The notes beneath the pieces are model-generated. The model searched no databases. It saw nothing but the letters and a program-made list of their open reading frames with translations, and was not told the origin of the DNA. Both the position numbers and the translations under genes were made by a program. Source: Hwangdonia lutea (GTDB lineage: Bacteria > Bacteroidota > Bacteroidia > Flavobacteriales > Flavobacteriaceae). Taken from it: a DNA stretch of 64,000 nt. The stretch lies in assembly GCF_032814565.1 (NCBI RefSeq), contig NZ_CP136521.1, forward strand, positions 1,770,501-1,834,500, written 5' to 3'. Shown one piece after another: positions 7,669 through 16,065 of the stretch; position 1 is the stretch's first letter, and each line of letters begins with the position of its first letter.

Positions 7669-8802
7669 ATGATCAACAAACGCCTTCTTATAAAACACCT
7701 TTTGGCTCACAACGATGAGAACAGTTTTTACGATAAAAAACGTAAAATCGATATTAGCCAAAAAGAAGGGAAGGCAAAGTTTTTAAAACATATTTGTGCG
7801 CTATCAAACAGCAACCCAAAAAACAACTCGTACATTGTAATTGGTGTTGAAGATGAGGATAATAATATTATTGGTGTCGATTTTTTTGACGATAGCAAAA
7901 TCCAAAACCTCATTAACGCCTATTTAAATCACCCGCCCATTGTGCAGTACGAAAACATTCCGTTTCCGCATTTGCCCGACGATAAAGTTGTGGGTTTGGT
8001 CACCATTCGTCCCACGGGGAAAATTACATCGTTGCGCAAAAACATATGGAAATATTATGGCGGTTCGGTGTTTTTTAGAGACGGTAGCATGAGCATGCCA
8101 AAGGTGTTCGATATTGAACTAAAAGACATCAATTCCAAAATTGTCGAGGCCATTGAAAACCACGCGCAAAACAATATTGAGCATACCCTTGATGCTGTTT
8201 TTCATTTTATGAACACCCGTAAAGATTACAATGCGCAATACAAAGTGTTTAAAGAATATTTTGTGGTATGCTGGTCTGCCCAAAAAAAATTAGTAAAAGA
8301 GAAAACCTTTTTTTCTAGGGTTGATATCGAATTGATAAACGAGCAAGTACGCTTGTTTTTTTCGGTATTCGATGAGGTTTCAATTTCTATTGATTCGGAT
8401 AGTTTTAAGATTATCGAATATGTGAATTTAGGGCTTCAAAACACCAATAAATATTATCCGTTGGAAGAAACCATTATAAGTTTTGAAGATAATGCCAATT
8501 ATAATATTGAAACAAAATTATTATTCGAGCCACCTCAGTTTGATAAAAAAGTACTGCATCATATTTACAATGCCAACAATGCCATTTTGGAAAAGCTTAA
8601 AAAAGGACTTCCTTTTACAAAAAATGAAGAACAAGATTTAAAAAACTTACCGGTAACGTACTTAATTTGTTACCTCAATCTTTTCCATGAAGCCATTGAT
8701 AAACTTCACGAAGCAAAACCCTACCTAAAAGCGTATAGCGAGGAATTGTACAGCCTTTATAAAGAAGCCTTGCGCATTTTAAGAAAGGTAAAGTATAGTT
8801 GA
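7669..8802 (+). CDS. AlbA_2 (Schlafen-like) putative nucleic-acid/ATP-binding protein
   Basis: 377 aa. The N-terminal third resembles the AlbA_2 domain: a KEGKAKFLKHICALSNSN block (about 28-45), then SYIVIGVEDEDNNIIGVD (about 52-69) and a run ending LVTIRPTGK (about 121-129). The rest (about 160-377) is mostly helical and charged and I do not recognise it. AlbA_2 proteins are often annotated as ATP-binding or as possible transcriptional regulators; some are part of defence loci, but no defence partner genes lie nearby. Function unknown. Confidence 0.65.
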   Translation: MINKRLLIKHLLAHNDENSFYDKKRKIDISQKEGKAKFLKHICALSNSNPKNNSYIVIGVEDEDNNIIGVDFFDDSKIQNLINAYLNHPPIVQYENIPFPHLPDDKVVGLVTIRPTGKITSLRKNIWKYYGGSVFFRDGSMSMPKVFDIELKDINSKIVEAIENHAQNNIEHTLDAVFHFMNTRKDYNAQYKVFKEYFVVCWSAQKKLVKEKTFFSRVDIELINEQVRLFFSVFDEVSISIDSDSFKIIEYVNLGLQNTNKYYPLEETIISFEDNANYNIETKLLFEPPQFDKKVLHHIYNANNAILEKLKKGLPFTKNEEQDLKNLPVTYLICYLNLFHEAIDKLHEAKPYLKAYSEELYSLYKEALRILRKVKYS

Positions 8803-8812
8803 TGGTTTTACT

Positions 8813-10003
8813 TTAAATAAAATCCAATTGCTTAAATGACTTGTTAAGTACTTTTTTATCATCTACTTCAAGCCATTTATCTAATACGGTAGCATAAATG
8901 GTTCTAAAATCTATTTCGAATTTTAAATCGCCGTTATCGTCCAAATCGTTTAAACTTGCCACATTGTTGTAGATGCCTTGGCGCTTTAAATTCTCGCCGA
9001 TAACAAAAATGTTATTTGCCGTACCGTGGTCGGTGCCAATGCTAGCGTTTTGCGATACGCGACGCCCAAATTCAGAAAACGTTAAAATCAAGGTATCTTT
9101 AAAGGTGTTGTGGGCTCTTAAATCATCTACAAAAGCCTCTACACTTTTGGCGTAAATGCCCAACAGCCGCTTTTGGGTATTTAATTGATTAACGTGCGTA
9201 TCGAAACCATCCAAAGCCGTGTAAAATACTTTGGTCTGCAAATGCGAATTGATAAACTGCGCCGTGGTTTTCATTTGTTTTCCAAATTTGTTATTGGGGT
9301 ATTCTTTTTTAGTGGACACGGTTTTGCTAGTTTCAAAAATATATTGGGCAGACGATTGGGCGGCAATCATCGATTTGTACAAATAGCCTAAATTATGCTC
9401 GCTTAAATGAGTGTCGTTTTGGTGTTTTGCCAAGTTTTTAAAATAGGGGTCTCTAGATAAATTGTACAGCGATTTGGCATCTTGCGTCGCCAAGGCATTT
9501 AAGGTTTCGCCTTTCATGGCAAGGGATAACTTTTCATCAACCTCAATGGCACTGTGTGGGTGCGTTCCGTAATGATCTAAATACCTGCCAATCCATCCGC
9601 TTTGCGAATATTTATTGGAATCGGTAGCTGTTTGCCAAATGTCCATCGACCTAAAATGCGACCGCACCGGATTGGGGTACCCTACATTGTTGATGATTGA
9701 CAAATAGCCTTTGTCGTACAGCTGTTTTAAAGGTTTTAAGCTGGGATGTAGCCCAACATCATCATTAATTTTAATGGTATTGCTTTTTGAAATCCCTAGG
9801 GTTGGTCGGTTTTTGTAATACAAATCGTTTCTAAAGGGAATCACGGTGTTCAACCCATCGTTACCGCCCGAAAGCTGAATGATGACCAAACGTTTGTACC
9901 CCAATTTACTGCTCGCCACCTCCTCGAAAGCGCGCACAAAACTGGGTACCAAAAATAGGCTACTGGCCAAAGACGACTGTTTTAAAAATTTTCTTCTGTC
10001 CAT
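8813..10003 (-). CDS. DUF1501 secreted protein with Tat-like signal
   Basis: 396 aa. The N terminus MDRRKFLKQSSLASSLFLVPS has the paired arginines and hydrophobic stretch of a Tat-type signal. The body matches DUF1501: VIIQLSGGNDGLNTVIPFRN (about 40-59), a VGYPNPVRSHFRSMDIWQTA block, a YTALDGFDTHVNQ segment and TLILTFSEFGRRVSQN...TDHGTA near the C terminus, which recalls alkaline-phosphatase/sulfatase-fold enzymes. It follows the DUF1800 gene on the same strand after 107 bases; DUF1800-DUF1501 pairs are a recurrent conserved unit of unknown role. The activity has not been established as far as I know. Confidence 0.85.
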   Translation of the reverse strand: MDRRKFLKQSSLASSLFLVPSFVRAFEEVASSKLGYKRLVIIQLSGGNDGLNTVIPFRNDLYYKNRPTLGISKSNTIKINDDVGLHPSLKPLKQLYDKGYLSIINNVGYPNPVRSHFRSMDIWQTATDSNKYSQSGWIGRYLDHYGTHPHSAIEVDEKLSLAMKGETLNALATQDAKSLYNLSRDPYFKNLAKHQNDTHLSEHNLGYLYKSMIAAQSSAQYIFETSKTVSTKKEYPNNKFGKQMKTTAQFINSHLQTKVFYTALDGFDTHVNQLNTQKRLLGIYAKSVEAFVDDLRAHNTFKDTLILTFSEFGRRVSQNASIGTDHGTANNIFVIGENLKRQGIYNNVASLNDLDDNGDLKFEIDFRTIYATVLDKWLEVDDKKVLNKSFKQLDFI

Positions 10004-10040
10004 AAATAAATAATTTTCCTAAAGCAAAATTCTTTTTTAG

Positions 10041-10098
10041 ATTCCCGCATTCGCGAGAATGACAATTTCAACTGATACGCCAACGCTACACATTGGCG
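10041..10098. repeat. Double-hairpin repeat, hairpin+TGACAATTTCAAC type (copy D)
   Basis: Hairpin 1 ATTCCCGC-ATTC-GCGAGAAT (10041-10060, one mismatch), linker TGACAATTTCAACTGAT, hairpin 2 CGCCAA...TTGGCG (10078-10098). The linker is the same as at 589-645 while the second stem differs entirely in sequence. It lies in the DUF1800-DUF1501 gap. Confidence 0.7.
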
Positions 10099-10110
10099 AA
10101 TTTTTTATTA

Positions 10111-11502
10111 TCAACACATTTGATATTCGGGCAACGACATGAGCTGTATGCTATATTCTTGCTTCGAAGGTTTATCTAAAGTCCTTAAATACGCTTTTGT
10201 ATTATCGTTTATTTTACAAGCCAAAAGGTGTGTTTCCAATTCACTCATCTTAACATTTTTAAAATGGCTGTTGAAATAACTCCAATTCGCATCCGCTTTA
10301 AAACGTTTACCATATTTTTTATTGAACACAGCTTTTTTAAAATCTATTTTAGCATCCGCTTTACCGGTTTTAACTTTTGAGATGTACGCGCTGTTCAACA
10401 ACAAAGACGGAAGCTTTAACCGCAGTACAATGGTGTTGCTGTCAATCCATTGTTTGCCACCTTTCCATCCGGCGACATTTGGCGGGTTTAATAGGATTTG
10501 CCCCAATAGTTTTTGCATGTAAAGCCATTGTTTTGGGTTTTTAAATGTAATGGGCACTGTGCTTTTTAAGCCCACCAAAAACTCAATGGGCGATTTTATC
10601 TTTACACCGATGTTTTTTTTATCGTAAAACCAATCGGACATGAGCATGTAGCGCATCAAAGTTTCAATGTTATAGTTTCTATAAAACACGTTGGCCATCG
10701 CGTTAACATGGTTTTCATCCACGTTTTCATTTACAAAATAACGGTATATTTTTCCGCAGATAAATGTGGCGCATTGTTTTTGTTTCAAGATTATATCGAC
10801 AATGTCTTCGCCCGAAAAGTTTCCGGCTTTGCCAAAAAAGGTTTTATCGCTTTCATCGTGCTGCCGTTTCCTAAAAACGAATTCGCCCCGCAAATTATGG
10901 CTGTAACCGGTAAAGGCCTTGGCGCTTTCTTTTATGTCGGTTTCGGTGTAATGGCCTTCTCCCAAAGTGAACAGTTCCATCAGCTCTCGGGCAAAATTCT
11001 CGTTGGGGTTTTGCTTTCTGTTTTGTTTGGTGTTTAGGTATTTTACCATGGCGGCTTCTTTTGAAATGGCGTTTACAAAAGCCTTGAAATTACCGAGGGC
11101 ATGTGTTCTTAGGGTATTGTTAAATTGCTGGATGTAAGTAATGCTGTTGTCTTTGCACACAAAATGGTTGGCCCAAAAAAGCGTCATTTTTTCCCTTAAA
11201 ATTTCGGTGGAATCGGTAAGTCGTTCCATCCAAGCCAAGTTGAATTCCATTTGTTTTTCACGACTTAACTTTCTGATTTTACGACGGGATTCGGGACTAA
11301 GTTTTTTTGTAACCATCATGTTACCACTAAAAACGGCTTCGATTTCGGAAGTGTCAACTCGCAACGGCGTTACGGTTTTTGAAGCTTCAACAAGGCCATC
11401 AACAATGTGCGCTTTACTTTTTTTTAATAACGTTTGAAGCTGATCGGGGAGCAGCCCAAAGCCAACGCGTCGATATAAATGTTGAATGTGCTTGGGTTTC
11501 AT
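10111..11502 (-). CDS. DUF1800 family protein
   Basis: 463 aa. Typical DUF1800 blocks are present: HLYRRVGFGLLPDQL at the N terminus, MTLFWANHFVC (about 145-155), NENFARELMELFTLGEGHYTE (about 207-227) and LGQILLNPPNVAGWKGGKQWI (about 332-352). No signal peptide is evident in the frame as called. It is the first gene of a two-gene unit with the DUF1501 gene. These paired families occur widely in Bacteroidota, Planctomycetes and Proteobacteria with no agreed function; an extracytoplasmic role is suggested only by the Tat signal of the partner. Confidence 0.87.
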   Translation of the reverse strand: MKPKHIQHLYRRVGFGLLPDQLQTLLKKSKAHIVDGLVEASKTVTPLRVDTSEIEAVFSGNMMVTKKLSPESRRKIRKLSREKQMEFNLAWMERLTDSTEILREKMTLFWANHFVCKDNSITYIQQFNNTLRTHALGNFKAFVNAISKEAAMVKYLNTKQNRKQNPNENFARELMELFTLGEGHYTETDIKESAKAFTGYSHNLRGEFVFRKRQHDESDKTFFGKAGNFSGEDIVDIILKQKQCATFICGKIYRYFVNENVDENHVNAMANVFYRNYNIETLMRYMLMSDWFYDKKNIGVKIKSPIEFLVGLKSTVPITFKNPKQWLYMQKLLGQILLNPPNVAGWKGGKQWIDSNTIVLRLKLPSLLLNSAYISKVKTGKADAKIDFKKAVFNKKYGKRFKADANWSYFNSHFKNVKMSELETHLLACKINDNTKAYLRTLDKPSKQEYSIQLMSLPEYQMC

Positions 11503-11574
11503 AACTAATATTTTGCTGCACTTTTTAGACTCGGATATTTTAAATAGGTTTAATTTTGGAAAAAGAGCACAAAA

Positions 11575-11602
11575 AAAACCGTTTCAAATAGAAACGGTTT
11601 TC
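11575..11602 (-). terminator. Rho-independent terminator after the aldehyde dehydrogenase gene
   Basis: AAAACCGTTTC-AAATA-GAAACGGTTTT is an 11-bp perfect stem. Read on the minus strand it ends in a run of eight T (complement of 11571-11578). It lies 29 bases past the stop of the ALDH gene. Confidence 0.85.
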
Positions 11603-11629
11603 TGAACATTTAAATTGCTTAAAAGCCAA

Positions 11630-13183
11630 TTACAAATCAAACTTAATCCCTTGCGCTAAAGGCAATTCATCAGAATAATTAATAGTATTGGTTTGTCTGC
11701 GCATGTACACTTTCCAAGCATCGCTGCCTGATTCGCGTCCGCCACCAGTTTCTTTTTCGCCACCAAAAGCACCACCAATTTCGGCACCCGAAGTCCCGAT
11801 ATTTACATTGGCAATACCACAATCTGAACCTGCATACGACAAGAATTTCTCGGCTTCTTTCAGTTCATTTGTCATAATGGCCGAGGATAATCCTTGAGCC
11901 ACACCGTTTTGTTTTTCAATGGCATTTTCAACATCCCCAGAATATTTCATTAAATATAAAATGGGAGCAAAGGTTTCGTGCTGTACGATTTCAAAATGGT
12001 TTTCAGCTTCAACAATGGCTGGTTTTACATAGCATCCGCTTTCATAACCTTCACCTTCTAAAACACCACCTTCAACTAAAACGTTTCCGCCTTCGGCTTT
12101 TGCTTTTTCAATGGCAGCCAAATAGGTGTTTACGGCATCTTTATCGATTAGTGGCCCAATATGATTTTTTTCGTCTAACGGATTTCCAATCGTTAATTGT
12201 TTGTAAGCACCAACAATGGCATCTTTAACTTTATTGTAAACCGAATCGTGAATGATTAAACGACGTGTTGATGTACAGCGTTGTCCGCAAGTGCCCACAG
12301 CACCAAATACAGCACCGGGAACAATGACTTTTAAATCGGCCGATGGTGTGATGATAATGGCATTGTTTCCGCCCAATTCCAAAAGGGATTTGCCAAAACG
12401 TTCGGCCACTGTTTTTCCAACAATACGTCCCATTCTGGTGGAACCGGTTGCCGAGACCAACGCGATTTTATTATCGGTGGTCATAAACTCACCCACTCTG
12501 TAATCGCCATTTATAATACACGAAATGCCTTCGGGCAAGTTATTGTCTTTTAAGATTTCGGCAATAATATTTTGACAGGCCACAGCGCATAACGGTGTTT
12601 TTTCTGAAGCTTTCCAAACACAAACATCACCACAAATCCACGCTAAAGCGGTGTTCCACGCCCAAACAGCGACTGGAAAGTTAAATGCCGAAATAATGCC
12701 CACCACACCAATGGGATGCCATTGTTCGCGCATAACGTGCCCCGGACGTTCAGACGGGATGGTTTGGCCATTTAGCTGTCGTGATAAACCAACAGCAAAA
12801 TCGCAGATATCAATCATTTCCTGCACTTCGCCGTAGCCTTCTTGCAGGGATTTGCCCATTTCGTAAGACACCAATTTACCTAATGGCTCTTTTAATTCAC
12901 GCAGTTTGTTTCCAAATTGGCGTACAATTTCTCCGCGTTGTGGTGCTGGTATGTCCCTCCAAGTTTTAAAAGCCTTGGTTGCCGCATCCATCACTTTATC
13001 GTAATCTGCTTTTGTGGTCGTTTTTACTTTTCCAATTAATTTTCCGTCAACTGGCGAATACGACTCAATTATTTCGCCGTTGGAAAAATGATTTGACCCT
13101 GTTGATGTGCCATCATTTACAGCATCTATCCCCAATGTTTTTAGCGTTTCTTCAATTCCGAAATCAGTTATCACCGCTCTCAT
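11630..13183 (-). CDS. ALDH7-type aldehyde dehydrogenase (aminoadipate-semialdehyde dehydrogenase-like)
   Basis: 517 aa. The catalytic residues of aldehyde dehydrogenases are present: E269 in LLELGGNN and C303 in GTCGQRCT, with N168 in the SAFNFP motif. The overall pattern (HPIGVVGIISAFNFPVAVWA, GQRCTSTRRLI) is that of the ALDH7A1/antiquitin group, which oxidises alpha-aminoadipate semialdehyde in lysine breakdown. A saccharopine dehydrogenase-family gene lies 25 kb away (37869-39233) and could supply the substrate. It is monocistronic, with a strong terminator at 11575-11602. Related ALDH7 enzymes act on other semialdehydes, so the substrate is inferred. Confidence 0.87.
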   Translation of the reverse strand: MRAVITDFGIEETLKTLGIDAVNDGTSTGSNHFSNGEIIESYSPVDGKLIGKVKTTTKADYDKVMDAATKAFKTWRDIPAPQRGEIVRQFGNKLRELKEPLGKLVSYEMGKSLQEGYGEVQEMIDICDFAVGLSRQLNGQTIPSERPGHVMREQWHPIGVVGIISAFNFPVAVWAWNTALAWICGDVCVWKASEKTPLCAVACQNIIAEILKDNNLPEGISCIINGDYRVGEFMTTDNKIALVSATGSTRMGRIVGKTVAERFGKSLLELGGNNAIIITPSADLKVIVPGAVFGAVGTCGQRCTSTRRLIIHDSVYNKVKDAIVGAYKQLTIGNPLDEKNHIGPLIDKDAVNTYLAAIEKAKAEGGNVLVEGGVLEGEGYESGCYVKPAIVEAENHFEIVQHETFAPILYLMKYSGDVENAIEKQNGVAQGLSSAIMTNELKEAEKFLSYAGSDCGIANVNIGTSGAEIGGAFGGEKETGGGRESGSDAWKVYMRRQTNTINYSDELPLAQGIKFDL

Positions 13184-13304
13184 ATATTTTTGTTTTAATA
13201 TTATTATTCAAATTATTTGCGAATATACTAATTTCTAGGGTTTGTTTTCCTCAATTTTATATTTAAATACTATCTTTAAAACCATTCAATACATCTAAAT
13301 CATT

Positions 13305-14354
13305 ATGAAAAAAATTATCTTTTTATGGTCTGTTTTATTCGTTTTCAGCGCTTGTAAAAATGTTGAAAATAATACTGAAGAAACCACCAAAATGCCAAAA
13401 CAAGAATTTGCTATAATCATTCACGGAGGTGCGGGCACGATTTTAAAAAAGAACATGTCTGCCGAAATGGAAAGCGCTTACAAACAGAAATTAGAAGAAG
13501 CCATTCGCGTGGGTTATAATATTTTGAAAAACGGCGGAAGCAGTTTGGATGCCGTAACCAAAACCATAAATGTTATGGAGGATTCGCCGCTTTTTAATGC
13601 TGGGAAAGGTGCTGTTTTTTCAAATGAAGGAACCAACGAACACGATGCCTCGATAATGGATGGAAACACTTTGAATGCAGGTGCTTCCGCTGGAACAACA
13701 ACCGTTAAAAACCCCATTGATTTGGCGCGAGCCGTAATGGACAAATCGCCTCATGTAATGCTCTCTGGAAAAGGTGCGGATGCCTTTGCTAAAGAACAAA
13801 ATTTGCAAATTGTTGACCCAGATTATTTTTATACCGAAAGACGATTTAAATCCCTTCAAAACATAAAAGATAAAGAAAAAACAGAATTGGATCACGATAC
13901 TAAAGTGTCATTTTACGATGCCGATATTAAAGATGCAAAATTTGGAACGGTAGGTTGTGCGGCACTCGATAAAAACGGGAATTTAGCTTCTGGAACTTCA
14001 ACAGGCGGCATGACCAACAAACGCTGGGGGCGCATTGGCGATTCGCCCATAATTGGGGCTGGCACTTATGCCAATAATAACACCTGCGCCGTATCGAGCA
14101 CGGGTTGGGGCGAGTATTTTATTCGTGGTATGGTGGCTTACGATATTTCTGCGCTTATGGAGTACAAAGGCTTGTCGCTTAAAGAAGCTTCAAAGGAAGT
14201 CATTCAAAATAAACTGACTAAACTTGGTGGCACCGGTGGTATTGTTGCCATTGACATAAATGGGAATATGGTAGCCGAATTCAATACAGCTGGGATGTAC
14301 CGTGCGACTATGGACGATAAAGGCGAATTGACTATCGGGATTTATGAACAATAA
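13305..14354 (+). CDS. Isoaspartyl peptidase / plant-type L-asparaginase lipoprotein
   Basis: 349 aa. The N terminus is a lipoprotein signal ending FSAC (C17). The rest is an Ntn hydrolase of the plant-type asparaginase family: IIIHGGAGT (37-45), substrate-binding NAGKGAVF (98-105) and the autocleavage site before T215 in KFGTVGCAAL, with GTSTGG and KRWGRIGDSPIIGAG after it. The precursor would split into alpha and beta chains, T215 becoming the nucleophile. It should hydrolyse beta-aspartyl dipeptides and/or asparagine, outside the cytoplasm. It stands alone and is followed by the repeat/DUF559 region. Confidence 0.9.
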   Translation: MKKIIFLWSVLFVFSACKNVENNTEETTKMPKQEFAIIIHGGAGTILKKNMSAEMESAYKQKLEEAIRVGYNILKNGGSSLDAVTKTINVMEDSPLFNAGKGAVFSNEGTNEHDASIMDGNTLNAGASAGTTTVKNPIDLARAVMDKSPHVMLSGKGADAFAKEQNLQIVDPDYFYTERRFKSLQNIKDKEKTELDHDTKVSFYDADIKDAKFGTVGCAALDKNGNLASGTSTGGMTNKRWGRIGDSPIIGAGTYANNNTCAVSSTGWGEYFIRGMVAYDISALMEYKGLSLKEASKEVIQNKLTKLGGTGGIVAIDINGNMVAEFNTAGMYRATMDDKGELTIGIYEQ

Positions 14355-14399
14355 ACTATGGGATTATAGGTTTATTGACTGATTTTTATAAATGCAAAA

Positions 14400-14434
14400 A
14401 ACCCACCCCTAGCACCTCCAAGGAGGGGAATTTT
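14400..14434. repeat. GGAGG-type palindromic repeat, copy 1 (upstream of DUF559 gene)
   Basis: AACCCACCCCTAGCACCTCC then AAGGAGGGGAATTTTC. The core palindrome CCTCCAAGGAGG is at 14415-14426; one base of the longer stem is changed relative to copies 2 and 3. It has the same orientation as copy 3 (14984). Confidence 0.85.
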
Positions 14435-14583
14435 CAAAAAAATGAAAGTAGATTGTAATTAAAAAACCCCATAAACCTTTCTCTTTTTGGTGGGGAACAA
14501 TTTAGAAATATGATTAAGTTATTTTTAAAAATTTATAATTTATATTATTAAAGAAAAGCAAAATTCTAAAACTTAGCACAATG

Positions 14584-14618
14584 TTTTTCCCCTCCTTGGA
14601 GGGGATTAAGGGGTGGGT
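14584..14618. repeat. GGAGG-type palindromic repeat, copy 2 (5' flank of DUF559 gene)
   Basis: TTTTTCCCCTCCTTGGAGGG then GATTAAGGGGTGGGT. The perfect 16-bp palindrome CCCCTCCTTGGAGGGG is at 14589-14604. It is inverted with respect to copy 3, so the DUF559 gene lies between inverted repeats. A possible GTG start at 14613 lies inside it; the ATG at 14625 is a better start. Confidence 0.88.
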
Positions 14619-14624
14619 CATAAA

Positions 14625-14999
14625 ATGAGAAAAATAATTCCATATAATCCAGATTTAGTTCCGCTTGCCAAAAATCTTCGCAACAACATGACTGTGGGAG
14701 AAATAGCTTTATGGCGTGAAATAAAGGCTAAAAAAATTGGTGCAAGATTCAGTAGGCAAATCCCTATAGATAATTTTATAGTTGATTTTTATTGTAAAGA
14801 TCTTGGGTTAGCTATTGAAGTAGATGGTTCAATTCACTTTGAAGAAGGCCATCAAGAAAATGATGCTAAGAGGCAAAAGCGCATAGAATCGTTTGGAATT
14901 ACAATGATTAGGTTTAGAGATTTGGATGTTAAAAATAATCTTAGTTGGGTGTTGACAGAAATTGAGAAAACCATTGAGGAATTAAAAACCCACCCCTAG
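14625..14999 (+). CDS. DUF559 endonuclease-domain protein, inside inverted repeats
   Basis: 124 aa from ATG 14625; a GTG at 14613 would add four residues but lies in the flanking repeat. The DUF559 pattern (PD-(D/E)XK fold, related to Vsr-type nucleases) is complete: NMTVGEIALWREIKAKKIGARFSRQ broken across 25-49, IVDFYC (about 55-60), the acidic pair in AIEVDGSIH (about 66-74) and ITMIRFRDLDV near the end. The last codons KTHP and the stop codon are encoded by the right-hand repeat. A homologous gene at 44959-45318 is also embedded in repeats. No methyltransferase or other restriction partner is nearby. It may act on the palindromes; this is inference. Confidence 0.85.
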   Translation: MRKIIPYNPDLVPLAKNLRNNMTVGEIALWREIKAKKIGARFSRQIPIDNFIVDFYCKDLGLAIEVDGSIHFEEGHQENDAKRQKRIESFGITMIRFRDLDVKNNLSWVLTEIEKTIEELKTHP

Positions 15000-15019
15000 C
15001 CCCTCCAAGGAGGGGAATT
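14984..15019. repeat. GGAGG-type palindromic repeat, copy 3 (overlaps end of DUF559 gene)
   Basis: AAAAACCCACCCCTAGCCCC then TCCAAGGAGGGGAATT. The perfect palindrome CCCCTCCAAGGAGGGG occupies about 15000-15015. The TAG at 14997-14999 is the DUF559 stop codon, so gene and repeat overlap. Confidence 0.88.
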
Positions 15020-15060
15020 CTCAAACTAAAAAATGACTTAAGTTTATCTTTAAATATCCT

Positions 15061-15092
15061 AAAATCATTCCCCTTCAAAAAGGGAATCATTT
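15061..15092. repeat. Hairpin, possible terminator or degenerate repeat copy
   Basis: AAAATCATTCCC and GGGAATCATTTT can pair with one mismatch around CTTCAAAA. It lies 40 bases past the last GGAGG-type repeat, between two converging genes (DUF559 and the CAP protein). Confidence 0.45.
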
Positions 15093-15139
15093 TCATATAT
15101 TGTTAATATTTCGCATATTAAAGTAAAGCTTACAATGTC

Positions 15140-15625
15140 TTACTGTTTCAAAAAAAGTTGGGTATAATAATACTGTCCCACATCATTTTTAACGGCACTA
15201 ATGCCAATATGTGTAAAATCGCCTTCAATATTTTCGCGATGCCCTGTGCTATTTAACCAAGCTTCCATAACGTCTTTTGCAGACCTTTGTTTGGCAGCAA
15301 CATTTTCGCCTACGCTTTTAGCGTTTTCCTCATCAAACAATCTGTCGGCTCTGTCATCAAAATTGTCATGACTAATATCGTTTTGCGTTATCATATAGCG
15401 GGTGTGTTCTTCGGCTAATTGGCTGGCTAGATAATTTGTAGCAAGTGGTTCTTTACCAATAACTGCCCGATGAGCATTAACTAATTGGAATATGTTTTCT
15501 TTAATGGTAAGTGCTTCACGCTTTTCAATATCTTCAGCGGAATCATTCTTGGAGCATGAAACCGTACATGATAATACGGCAAAGTACAATAAAACAAACC
15601 AGTTTCTTAAATAATAGGTTTTCAT
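15140..15625 (-). CDS. CAP-domain (SCP/PR-1-like) lipoprotein
   Basis: 161 aa from ATG 15625, chosen because it gives a clean lipoprotein signal (MKTYYLRNWFVLLYFAVLSC with a second Cys at 24); upstream in-frame ATGs at 15688 and 15667 would add hydrophilic residues before it. The CAP domain covers about 40-161: FQLVNAHRAVIGKEPL, ISHDNFDDRADR, VGENVA and AWLNSTGHRENIEGDFTHIGISA, with the usual two His and Glu residues. CAP proteins are extracytoplasmic; roles in bacteria are poorly known. Monocistronic. Confidence 0.85.
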   Translation of the reverse strand: MKTYYLRNWFVLLYFAVLSCTVSCSKNDSAEDIEKREALTIKENIFQLVNAHRAVIGKEPLATNYLASQLAEEHTRYMITQNDISHDNFDDRADRLFDEENAKSVGENVAAKQRSAKDVMEAWLNSTGHRENIEGDFTHIGISAVKNDVGQYYYTQLFLKQ

Positions 15626-16065
15626 AAAAATCGATTTTGGGTATTTCAATATACGTTTATTGTTCATTTTATGGTTACGAAGAGGCAAAAATTCTAATGA
15701 TAATTTAAAAATACGTGACGTTTATCGGCAATCTAAATAACAAATTTCGGTTTTTGGCCCTAAACTCAAAATGAAACGATTGAAACATCTATACGCTCCC
15801 CTCGAGATAGTTCGTTTTCAAGAAATTTTTTATTTTCGAAACTTCAGCCTAAAAACCTTAAGACTTATTTAACATTTTTAAAAAGCCTAAACACCAAAAA
15901 TTGAACGTAACTTTATTAACGAGAAACATCGTATGCGAAAAATATCTTTATCCTACAAAAGCTATTTCGATGTTACATTTGACAGATAATATCATTAAGG
16001 ATCTACAAATGAAACTGCTTACGCTTTCTTTTTTAGTTATTTTGTTCATTTAAATCCATCAATCT
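15626..16065. other. 440-base intergenic region before the macroglobulin gene
   Basis: It holds the promoters of the divergent CAP and alpha-2-macroglobulin genes, though I saw no good TAnnTTTG box. A 14-codon reading frame at 16009-16053 (MKLLTLSFLVILFI) has the composition of a signal-peptide start and ends 12 bases before the macroglobulin ATG. It may be a chance frame or a leader. Nothing else was recognised. Confidence 0.4.

Noticed and set aside
7669-8802. AlbA_2 gene as a phage-defence system
   Set aside because: The domain occurs in some defence loci, but the neighbours are a dehydrogenase and the DUF1501/DUF1800 pair, with no effector or mobile element.
14625-14999. DUF559 gene as part of a restriction-modification system
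   Set aside because: No methyltransferase, specificity subunit or Vsr/Dcm-type neighbour within several kb of either copy.
14400-15019. Reading the GGAGG repeats as a CRISPR array
   Set aside because: Only three copies, in both orientations, with a gene between them, irregular spacing and no cas genes.
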